Of a DNA stretch of 33,359 nt, positions 15,626 through 22,386 are shown piece by piece (positions within the stretch are counted from its first letter, which is position 1; each line of letters starts with the position of its first letter). This stretch comes from Deltaproteobacteria bacterium (GTDB taxonomy: Bacteria > Desulfobacterota > Desulfobacteria > Desulfobacterales > ETH-SRB1): positions 1 through 33,359 of the forward strand of contig JAJSZT010000039.1 of the NCBI GenBank assembly GCA_030272815.1, read 5' to 3'. A program made the translations under genes and the position numbers. The notes beneath the pieces were generated by a model that was given only the letters and a program-made list of their open reading frames with translations, did no database searches and had not been told where the DNA came from.

Positions 15626-16447
15626 ATGGAAATTGTGATTATAGCTACCATTTTTTTCTACTTGATGAGTACGGCGGGATACTTTGCTTATCTTTTCTTG
15701 CAGAAAAATTATTTAAATAGAGCTGGATACTTCTTGCTGATAGCTGGCTTTTTGTGTAATTCAGCGGCTATTTTTTATGGTTTTTTAAAATCCGGGCAAA
15801 TTCCTGTTCATAATCTCCATGAAACCCTTGTTATTGTCGGATGGTCGATAACTGGTGTTTTTATAATATTTCAATATAAGTTCAACCTTAGAATCTTTGG
15901 CATATATGCTGCGCCTCTTGCGGCCATTGTTATGGTATTTGCTTCTCAGGTGTCCTCTGAGCCTGTTCAGATTAAAAATATTGTTAATAATTTCTGGCTT
16001 ATTTTTCATATAGTTTCAATATTTATCGGTGAGGCGTCTTTTGTGCTGGCTGGAGGATTGGGTTTTATGTATCTCGCCCAGGAGCACGCTATTAAGGCCA
16101 AGAAACATGGTTTTTTTTTCAGACGCCTACCTTCGCTGGAGCTGCTTGATACTGCGGGATATAATTGCATAGTTGTGGGTTTTACCATGTTGACTATAGG
16201 TCTCGCAACAGGTCTGGTTTATGCTGAAATGGTTTGGGGGAGGTTCTGGAGCTGGGATCCAAAAGAGGTCTGGTCCGCCATAACATGGCTTTTGTATGCT
16301 GCTTTACTTCATGGGCGACTTACTGCAGGCTGGCGCGGAAGGAAAGCAGCGATTATGGCTATTGTCGGGTTGGCCGCACTCCTGTTTACTTTTTTTGGGG
16401 TTAATTTTTTTTTAAAGGGACATCATGGAGAATTTACCAGATTGTAA
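15626..16447 (+). CDS. Cytochrome c biogenesis protein, CcsA/CcsB-HemX type
   Basis: A polytopic membrane protein of 273 aa with about eight hydrophobic segments. The tryptophan-rich motif WGRFWSWDPKEVWSAITWL near the C-terminus is the heme-handling WWD signature of CcsA/CcmC/CcmF proteins. Conserved-looking histidines occur in PVHNLHETL, WLIFHIVSIFIGE and LLHGRL. Proteins of this type in system II move heme across the membrane for cytochrome c. The version encoded next to hemA is called HemX and influences HemA levels in Bacillus. Lying directly upstream of hemA here supports the HemX/CcsB assignment, but the sequence alone does not separate the two roles. Confidence 0.85.
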   Translation: MEIVIIATIFFYLMSTAGYFAYLFLQKNYLNRAGYFLLIAGFLCNSAAIFYGFLKSGQIPVHNLHETLVIVGWSITGVFIIFQYKFNLRIFGIYAAPLAAIVMVFASQVSSEPVQIKNIVNNFWLIFHIVSIFIGEASFVLAGGLGFMYLAQEHAIKAKKHGFFFRRLPSLELLDTAGYNCIVVGFTMLTIGLATGLVYAEMVWGRFWSWDPKEVWSAITWLLYAALLHGRLTAGWRGRKAAIMAIVGLAALLFTFFGVNFFLKGHHGEFTRL

Positions 16448-16474
16448 GAACCTGCCAAATTAACTTCCAAACGC

Positions 16475-16506
16475 CTTGGTGTTTTGGTGTCTTAGTGCCT
16501 TTGTGG
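16475..16506. repeat. Four degenerate octamers upstream of hemA
   Basis: CTTGGTGT, TTTGGTGT, CTTAGTGC and CTTTGTGG follow one another without gaps. It is the only recognisable structure in the 100-bp gap between the CcsB/HemX gene and hemA. Confidence 0.65.
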
Positions 16507-16547
16507 CTGAACTATTACCAAAAATCTAAAATTTTATAATTAAAGAA

Positions 16548-17816
16548 ATGTTCGATATAGTTTTATTAGGATTAAATCATAAAACTGCACCGGTAGAATT
16601 GAGGGAGCTTCTCTCTTTTTCAAAAGAGGAAGCTGTTGCTGTTTTGGAGGGTTTGCAAAAGTGTCCGGATATTAACGAAGTAATGCTCATTTCAACCTGT
16701 AATCGTGTTGAGGTGCTGCTGACTACTTCAAACACTATCAACGCTGTTAATTCAGTAAAAACTTATATTTCCGAATTCAAAAAAATACCGATATCTAAAT
16801 TTGAAGATGCTCTTTATATGCATGATGGCGAGGAGGCTGTCCGCCATATTTTCAGGGTTGCATCAAGCCTCGATTCAATGATGGTTGGAGAACCGCAGAT
16901 TCTTGGACAGATTAAAGATGCATACCTGACAACCATTCTGAAAAAGACATCCGGCGTTATTTTGAACAGGTTATTGCATAAAACCTTCTTTGTGGCAAAA
17001 CGTGTCAGAAGTGAAACAGGTATCGGAGATCATGCTGTATCAATAAGTTATGCTGCAATTGAGCTTGCGCGGAAAATATTCGGCAATCTTGAAGGGAAAA
17101 AGGTGCTCCTGATTGGTGCCGGCGAAATGGCTGAACTTGCAGTGGAACACCTTATCAGGAACAAGGTTGGAGAAATTTTTGTTGCAAACAGAACGTTTGA
17201 AAGGGGCGTTGAACTATCCAATAGGTTCAAAGGCAAAGCTGTACGTATTGAAGAAATCCCGGGTTGTTTAAAGGTTGTGGATATAATAATCAGCTCGACG
17301 GGTTCGCCCAATTTTGTTATTGCGCGCGATCAGGTTAAGGGAGTTATGCGCAGCAGGCGTAACAGGCCCATTTTCTTTATAGACATTGCGGTTCCCCGCG
17401 ATATTGATCCTGATATAAACCGGCTTAACAATGCATATGTTTATGACATAGATGATTTAAAAGGAGTTATTGAGGAAAATATAAAAGATAGAAATAAAGA
17501 ATCCATCAAAGGGGAAAGGATCGTTGACGAGGCTGTAATTAGTTTTAAGCGGTGGTTTGAGGGTCTTAGCGCGGTTCCTACAATAGTTGCCTTGAGGGAC
17601 AAGATAGATACCATTGCGAGGACTGAGGTTGACAAGACCTTGCACTCCTTAAATCACCTTTCAGATAATGACTGCCAGGCAATTCACAGAATGACAAATT
17701 CACTTATAAATAAAATTCTGCATGATCCGACTCTTTTTTTAAAAAACAATGGATGCCATGGAGACAGGTTTGCTTATATTGATCTAACCCGGAAACTTTT
17801 TAAACTAGATGACTGA
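16548..17816 (+). CDS. hemA: Glutamyl-tRNA reductase
   Basis: Reduces glutamyl-tRNA(Glu) with NADPH to glutamate-1-semialdehyde, the committed step of C5-pathway tetrapyrrole synthesis. The 422-aa length is normal. Visible are GLNHKTAPVELRE at the N-terminus, the catalytic Cys (C51) in STCNRVEVL, GEPQILGQIKDAY, HKTFFVAKRVRSETGIG, the NADPH domain VLLIGAGEMAELA and FIDIAVPRDIDP. The C-terminal dimerisation helices end in KLFKLDD. It completes a siroheme/heme set with the two upstream genes. There is only a weak purine-rich stretch (TTAAAGAA) before the ATG, so translation may be modest. Confidence 0.96.
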   Translation: MFDIVLLGLNHKTAPVELRELLSFSKEEAVAVLEGLQKCPDINEVMLISTCNRVEVLLTTSNTINAVNSVKTYISEFKKIPISKFEDALYMHDGEEAVRHIFRVASSLDSMMVGEPQILGQIKDAYLTTILKKTSGVILNRLLHKTFFVAKRVRSETGIGDHAVSISYAAIELARKIFGNLEGKKVLLIGAGEMAELAVEHLIRNKVGEIFVANRTFERGVELSNRFKGKAVRIEEIPGCLKVVDIIISSTGSPNFVIARDQVKGVMRSRRNRPIFFIDIAVPRDIDPDINRLNNAYVYDIDDLKGVIEENIKDRNKESIKGERIVDEAVISFKRWFEGLSAVPTIVALRDKIDTIARTEVDKTLHSLNHLSDNDCQAIHRMTNSLINKILHDPTLFLKNNGCHGDRFAYIDLTRKLFKLDD

Positions 17817-17822
17817 TAACAC

Positions 17823-17868
17823 ATTGCGAATTGCGGATTGTGGATTTCGGAAAATCCCCAATCCGCAA
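17823..17868. repeat. Heptamer repeat forming a nested hairpin before fabD
   Basis: ATTGCGA, ATTGCGG, ATTGTGG and ATTTCGG run at 17823-17850. TTGCGGATTG (17831-17840) pairs perfectly with CAATCCGCAA (17859-17868), and GGATTT pairs with AAATCC inside it. There is no T tract, so it is not an obvious terminator. It ends 22 bp before the fabD ribosome-binding site. Confidence 0.75.
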
Positions 17869-17902
17869 TCCCAAACCCGAAATAAGGTATGGAGGATTAA
17901 TT

Positions 17903-18838
17903 TTGAAGAAAACAGCATTTCTTTTTCCCGGACAGGGTTCACAGTCAGTTAGTATGGGTCTTGATTTTTATCAGGAATTTGACTTTGTAAGAGAACTATT
18001 TGATATGGCGGAGGAAATTACCAGAATAAACATTTCGAGGCTCTGTTTCAAGGGCCCCATGGAAGACCTTACTATGACGGTTAATCTTCAGCCCGCAATA
18101 ACTGCTGTTAATCTTGCATTTCTTGCAGTTTTAGAAAAAGAAGGCAGGTGGGCGGATATTTCAGCAGGACACAGCCTCGGCGAATATAGTGCATTAAGTG
18201 CATCAGGAGTTATTTCAAAAGAGGATACATTAAGGCTTGTATTTAAAAGAGGCGAGCTGATGCACAGGGAATCGACAAAGCATGATGGTGCTATGCATGC
18301 AATTATTGGACTTGCCATTGATAAAGTTCAGGGACTCGTTGATGAAGTTCAAGGGGACGGAGTTGTGTCAGTTGCAAATCACAATACTGAACATCAGATC
18401 GTTATAACCGGTGCCCCGGACCAGGTTGAAAAAGTTTCGTCACTTGCGGCTTTGCAGGAGGCAAGGGCAGTTCCTTTAAAAGTCAGCGGAGCATGGCATA
18501 GTGAACTTATAAAAGGGGCAGTGGATGAGTTCAGGGATTTTCTTGATACTGTTTCTTTTAACACGCCGGAAAGAGCGATTATCCATAATGTTACGGCCGA
18601 TTTTGGAAAAAATTCTGATGAAATTAAGTCTATTATGGCAAGGCAGTTATGCAGTCCTGTCAGATGGTATGACTCGATGCAAAGGCTGATCGAGGAAAAG
18701 GTGGAAGTATTCGCTGAGGTCGGTCCGGGAAGAGTGCTTACAGGTTTATTAAAAAAGATTCTTCCTGATGATTATCCCTGCAGTATTTATAATATCAACA
18801 GCTTAAAGAATATGGAAAAGTTTCTTAAAGAAACTTGA
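17903..18838 (+). CDS. fabD: Malonyl-CoA:ACP transacylase
   Basis: Loads malonyl from CoA onto acyl carrier protein for fatty-acid synthesis. The product is 311 aa, a standard length. Motifs are FLFPGQGSQSVSMG at the start, LQPAITAVNLA, the nucleophile elbow GHSLGEYSALSASG (Ser91) and GAWHSELI with the catalytic His. The start is TTG 17903, fixed by GGAGG at 17891-17895 with a 7-nt spacer. The longer frame from 17831 would translate the hairpin repeat. No other fatty-acid genes are in view, so this copy is detached from a fab cluster. Confidence 0.95.
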   Translation: MKKTAFLFPGQGSQSVSMGLDFYQEFDFVRELFDMAEEITRINISRLCFKGPMEDLTMTVNLQPAITAVNLAFLAVLEKEGRWADISAGHSLGEYSALSASGVISKEDTLRLVFKRGELMHRESTKHDGAMHAIIGLAIDKVQGLVDEVQGDGVVSVANHNTEHQIVITGAPDQVEKVSSLAALQEARAVPLKVSGAWHSELIKGAVDEFRDFLDTVSFNTPERAIIHNVTADFGKNSDEIKSIMARQLCSPVRWYDSMQRLIEEKVEVFAEVGPGRVLTGLLKKILPDDYPCSIYNINSLKNMEKFLKET

Positions 18839-18895
18839 CGGTTTTAAAAATATTCATAAACCTTGATGGTCTCGTAAAAAGTCCCAAAAAACTAT

Positions 18896-18955
18896 GGTGT
18901 CAAAGCTTGAATTGTGAATAAAAAAAGTTCAATTCACAATTCAAGCTTTGACACC
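18896..18955. repeat. 24-bp perfect hairpin downstream of fabD
   Basis: The arms 18896-18919 and 18932-18955 are perfect reverse complements around a 12-nt A-rich loop. It could stop transcription or protect the fabD mRNA end, but there is no T run after either arm. It marks the border between the fabD region and the accessory region that follows. Confidence 0.85.
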
Positions 18956-18971
18956 AAATTTTAAGTATTAA

Positions 18972-19181
18972 TCAAAAAAAACCTTAAAGCTGATCCTGTT
19001 GAATAACGGATCCAACCTTTTTAATGCGGACTCTTTAAAATCGGTTAACCTGAAAACCGGCTCTTTGGTTACAAAAGCCCTGTCAAGTCTTATAAAAAAA
19101 GAAATTATTATAAAAAACGGTAATTATCAGATTCAGGATATCGTTTTCAAAAAATGGCTTCAAGGAACATTATCGCTATGA
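18972..19181 (+). pseudogene. Relic of an AAA-ATPase C-terminal winged-helix region
   Basis: About 69 codons read LKLILLNNGSNLFNADSLK, then GSLVTKALSSLIKKEIIIKNGNYQIQDIVFKKWLQ. The pattern (aliphatic helix, GSLVTKALSSLIKK, IIKNGNYQI-D-x-x-FKKWL) is typical of the C-terminal winged helix of archaeal-type AAA ATPases of about 350-450 aa. The P-loop part is absent; upstream is a stop and the hairpin repeat. No start codon with a ribosome-binding site is seen. The family assignment is from the pattern only. The rest of the gap to 19334 shows nothing I can identify. Confidence 0.5.
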
Positions 19182-19334
19182 TAACAGCCCAGATTTTGGA
19201 ACTAACGGGGCATAAAATTATAAGCTACTAAAACACTAAAACAGTTTGGTCTGTGTGCTGTAGTGAATAATTAGCATATATTTTATTCTGATGCAGCGCC
19301 TTTTTTGAAAATATTTTCTGGAGGAGTATAAAAA

Positions 19335-20180
19335 TTGTATTTACAGGCTGATAAAAAGGCGATTAAAAAAGAATTGCTTGATATTATCGAAGATAGCCGA
19401 AGAAAGGTCACACCAGGAGAACTGGAAAAAGCATTATCCAGGAAATATTCTTTAGAAAGAAAAGAAATAAGATCACTTATAAGAGATCTGGTAACAGAAA
19501 ACTTCCTGGCATATACAAGTCATTATGGCCGGACGTTTATAGAAAAGTCTTTCAACAAAGCTGTTCGCATATCAAACCATGTCATTCTGAAACCGCCGGG
19601 AGTTAATTGTAAATACAGAGAAGATGATGTAGTAATTGAGATATGCCAGGGCGTTTCATTTGGCAATGGCCAGCATCCAACAACCAGGCTGGCAATAAGA
19701 GGTATAGAGTATGCTTTAAATGAAACAAATTCATTAAAAGCAAAAGATAAAACAAGCGTTCTTGATATTGGAACAGGCTCCGGTGTCTTGGGAATAACGG
19801 CATTACTGCTGGGAATTAAAAATGCTATTGGTGTTGATATTGATCCATGTTCTATAAAAGAAGCCAGGGATAATGCAAAAATTAACAAACTTGAGGATAA
19901 ATTTGTAATAAAAAATATGTCCTTAGAGGATTTAAATACTAAATTTACATTGATAACTGCAAATTTAAGATATCCGACATTAATGACTATATATCACAGG
20001 CTCGTTAAAATGACAGAGCCAGGTGGTTCTATTGTACTTTCTGGGATAAAGAGTGATGAAGCTATATCTGTTATTGATTTATACACGGGAAAGTACTTTG
20101 AATGTAAATGGGAAGAATTTGAAAAAGGCTGGGCAGGTCTTGTATTTTTAAAATGTCAGAAAACGGACTTGATAATATAG
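19335..20180 (+). CDS. PrmA-like methyltransferase with an unusual N-terminal domain
   Basis: A 281-aa SAM-dependent methyltransferase. Residues from about 105 match the ribosomal protein L11 methyltransferase (PrmA) core: SFGNGQHPTTRLAIRGIEY (108-126), SAM motif I VLDIGTGSGVLGI (142-154), GVDIDPCSIKEARDNAKIN and GGSIVLSGI. The first 90 residues do not look like the PrmA substrate-binding domain. They read as a helical winged-helix-like module (TPGELEKALSRKYSLERKEIRSLIRDLV). PrmA has ANI(L) where this has ITANLRYPTLM. The target is therefore uncertain. TTG 19335 is the start, with GAGGAG at 19321-19326 spaced by 8 nt. Its last ~49 bp are repeated at 26591-26639. Confidence 0.8.
   Translation: MYLQADKKAIKKELLDIIEDSRRKVTPGELEKALSRKYSLERKEIRSLIRDLVTENFLAYTSHYGRTFIEKSFNKAVRISNHVILKPPGVNCKYREDDVVIEICQGVSFGNGQHPTTRLAIRGIEYALNETNSLKAKDKTSVLDIGTGSGVLGITALLLGIKNAIGVDIDPCSIKEARDNAKINKLEDKFVIKNMSLEDLNTKFTLITANLRYPTLMTIYHRLVKMTEPGGSIVLSGIKSDEAISVIDLYTGKYFECKWEEFEKGWAGLVFLKCQKTDLII
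20101..20149 (+). repeat. Left copy of a 49-bp direct repeat (inside the methyltransferase 3' end)
   Basis: This stretch encodes KWEEFEKGWAGLVF. It recurs at 26591-26639 in the same orientation with three internal mismatches. The 6.4 kb between the copies holds the AbiE-like pair and the GT4/GH130 genes, an arrangement expected of attL/attR or of a segmental insertion. Confidence 0.75.
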
Positions 20181-20360
20181 AATTTCCTTACTACTCAGAT
20201 AAGCTGTGAAAGAAATGATCTGCCGGCAACTCTAACCGGTCCATTGGTATGCCTACGCTTTTCGCAAACCTTGCTGCATCAAGATCTCGGCACATTTCTT
20301 CGCAAAAAATCGCTCAACTTAGGTATAATTCTCTTGAACTTATGTTGCTTATAATGTAAA
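20181..20360. other. Gap without an intact gene
   Basis: The minus strand reads partly open in short pieces interrupted by stops (around 20195-20310, for example an NGPVRVAGRSFLSQLI stretch), which could be a decayed gene, but I recognise no family. TTACTACTCAG at 20190-20200 is a partial copy of the GTAACTACTCAGG word. Nothing else is visible. Confidence 0.35.
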
Positions 20361-20380
20361 TGTTGACCAACTGGACAACA
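20361..20380 (+). promoter_or_regulatory. 20-bp dyad operator upstream of the AbiEi-like gene
   Basis: TGTTGACCAACTGGACAACA has 9-bp arms with one mismatch around AC. Its left arm contains TTGACC, a -35-like box, and the gene starts only 20 bp after the dyad. A dyad at this place fits autorepression by the winged-helix protein encoded next, the known behaviour of AbiEi antitoxins. Confidence 0.65.
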
Positions 20381-20398
20381 TATTAAATATAGACAACG

Positions 20399-21469
20399 AT
20401 GAAAATTGAATCAGAAATAATTGAACAACTCAGAAAGCGCATAAAAGATTTGATTCCTGTCAGGGGCCTAAATCTTCATATAGAGGAAATGCCTTTTTCT
20501 AATGAACCGGGGGATCCTGATTTTATAGCGCAGGTTTGTTTTAAAAACCAAAAGTTTAAATTAGCCGGCGAAGTGATATTGCAGAAAAATTTGCCGATTT
20601 TTAGGGATAAAATATTACAGCTAAAGTCCTATGTTGAGCAAAATCATGGTTTCGAACCAGTTATTATAGCGCGATATTTAAGCCAGGACAGAAGAATAGA
20701 ATTAAAAAAGGCAAGTATAAATTTTTTAGACCTTTCTGGAAATGTTTTTTTAGAGCATGGGGCCTTATATATCGAACGTGTGGGTTTTCCGAATAGTTTT
20801 CCTGAAATAAGGAAAAGTAGAAGCCCTTTCTCCGATAAAGCTTCGCTTATTCTTCGGGCTATACTATCTGACAAAGAAAAACTGTGGGGTATTCGGGAAC
20901 TTGCCCAATCTGTAAAACTCGATCCTGGTTTTGTATCAAGAATGGCACGGGAACTAGAAAGCAGGAATTATGCTCTGCGGCTGAATTCGAAAATCAGAGT
21001 AAAAGATCCAAAATATATTTTGGAAGACTGGACTCGTGAATATAATTACAAAAAAAATCAAGAAGCTAAATATTTCTGTATGGCAAAAGACCCGAACGAG
21101 ATAATAAAAAAAGTACGCAGCCTGAATGTTCCAAACAAAATTAATCACGCATTTAGCCTTCATGCCGGTGCTAATATCATTTCACCATATGCTGTGTTTA
21201 ATGAGATTCATGTTTATATACAAGACTTGGAGAGTATCGAATTTTTCAAGGAAAAGTTGAAACTAAGCAAAGTCCAGCAAGGAGAAAACGTTATTTTCTT
21301 AATTCCTTATTACAAGCATTCAGTTTTTTATAAAAAGCAAAAAGTAAAAGAATCGTGGGTTGTTTCAGACATTCAACTTTATCTTGACCTTTATAACTAT
21401 TCTATTCGTGGTTTAGAACAGGCTGATCACATATATGAAAAACGCCTGAAACAGCTCTTTGAAGGCTGA
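20399..21469 (+). CDS. AbiEi-like winged-helix protein (putative type IV antitoxin/regulator)
   Basis: A 356-aa protein. Residues 1 to about 135 form an alpha/beta domain (GEVILQKNLPIFRDKILQL, PVIIARYLSQDRRIELKKASINFLDLSGNVFL) that may be nuclease-like in fold, though no catalytic set is evident. Residues from about 148 to 200 form a winged helix (KASLILRAILSDKEKLWGIRELAQSVKLDPGFVSRMARELESRNY). The C-terminal half ends VVSDIQLYLDLYNYSIRGLEQAD, a pattern seen in AbiEi-type proteins. It lies 8 nt upstream of a nucleotidyltransferase gene, the order of AbiEi/AbiEii pairs, and behind a dyad operator. Antitoxin function is inferred from fold and neighbour only. Confidence 0.65.
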   Translation: MKIESEIIEQLRKRIKDLIPVRGLNLHIEEMPFSNEPGDPDFIAQVCFKNQKFKLAGEVILQKNLPIFRDKILQLKSYVEQNHGFEPVIIARYLSQDRRIELKKASINFLDLSGNVFLEHGALYIERVGFPNSFPEIRKSRSPFSDKASLILRAILSDKEKLWGIRELAQSVKLDPGFVSRMARELESRNYALRLNSKIRVKDPKYILEDWTREYNYKKNQEAKYFCMAKDPNEIIKKVRSLNVPNKINHAFSLHAGANIISPYAVFNEIHVYIQDLESIEFFKEKLKLSKVQQGENVIFLIPYYKHSVFYKKQKVKESWVVSDIQLYLDLYNYSIRGLEQADHIYEKRLKQLFEG

Positions 21470-21476
21470 AGCTTTT

Positions 21477-22307
21477 ATGCCCGAAAATTTTAAAACCGGC
21501 TTTCTGAAGGCCTTATGTAGCATTAGAGATTATTTGCCGGAAATTGTTATTGGCGGCGGCTGGGTTCCTCTCATTTACTACCACTATCTTTTAGGTGACA
21601 AATCGAAAGACTCCATCAGAACGATAGACATTGACTTGATGGTAAAAGATAAACTTCCTGTTATTGGATCAAAAACATTAGATCAATTACTTATGGATGC
21701 AGGCTTAAAGTCAGTTTTTAAAACTTTGCATACGCCACCAATAATTCATTATGAAGGTGCCATTGATGGTTGCGAAGTTGAAATTGAATTTCTTACGGAT
21801 AAGAAGGGTTCTAAAGAAGATGTGGTGATCGAAGTTCAGAAAGGTTTGCATGCTGAAGCTCTGCAGTATATTTCAATTGCCCTCGAAAATGTAATCGAAG
21901 TTGAGATTGATGACTTTCCTGTCGAGGGAAACACTCAACATTTAAGAGTTAAAGTCCCATCGCCAGAAGCATACATATTGCATAAAGGACTGGTATTCAA
22001 CAGACGAAAAGAAAAGGCAAAAATGGCAAAGGATCTTTTTTATATTTTCGATGTTCTGGTTAACAGTTCGGAGATCGAGGGGCAGATAATCAACGGGTTT
22101 AAATCTTTAAAAGTAACCTACCCCAAATGGTTCAAGAATTTTGTAAAAAATTTAGAAGCATATTTCTCAGATTTAATGTCAGAGGGTGTTTTCCTCGTTT
22201 CCAGCCAGCGACCTACCTATTCATTACCCGCTTTAAATGATGATCAATTCAAGCAATATCTATATGGTACTTTCCGAGATTTAATTGAAAAAATAAAGAA
22301 TCTTTAG
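21477..22307 (+). CDS. Nucleotidyltransferase-fold protein, AbiEii/GSU2403-like (putative toxin)
   Basis: A 276-aa protein with the nucleotidyltransferase signature GGGWVPLIYYHYLL (about 25-38), TIDIDLMV with the paired metal-binding Asp residues, and a third acidic strand CEVEIEFLTD. Later segments (HLRVKVPSPEAYILHKGLVFNRRKEKAKMAKDLFYIFDVL) resemble the AbiEii-type pattern in which a Lys/Asp-rich helix follows the palm. In AbiE systems the enzyme adds nucleotides to tRNA ends. I chose ATG 21477, seven bases after the upstream stop; a TTG at 21459 has no ribosome-binding site. Exact family (AbiEii or GSU2403-type) is uncertain. Confidence 0.7.
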   Translation: MPENFKTGFLKALCSIRDYLPEIVIGGGWVPLIYYHYLLGDKSKDSIRTIDIDLMVKDKLPVIGSKTLDQLLMDAGLKSVFKTLHTPPIIHYEGAIDGCEVEIEFLTDKKGSKEDVVIEVQKGLHAEALQYISIALENVIEVEIDDFPVEGNTQHLRVKVPSPEAYILHKGLVFNRRKEKAKMAKDLFYIFDVLVNSSEIEGQIINGFKSLKVTYPKWFKNFVKNLEAYFSDLMSEGVFLVSSQRPTYSLPALNDDQFKQYLYGTFRDLIEKIKNL

Positions 22308-22386
22308 CCTGATCCTCAGGCGGAAAGGTTGACATATGCCCTCATTTAGGGAAAAATAGTGGGTTAAAAGCGGAAAGGAGAGCAGC

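Noticed and set aside
18896-18955. Calling the 24-bp hairpin a rho-independent terminator of fabD
   Set aside because: No T run follows either arm and the stem is A/T-rich, so termination is not supported by sequence alone.
19523-19888. 121-codon open frame on the minus strand
   Set aside because: Antisense to the core of the PrmA-like methyltransferase; not protein-like.
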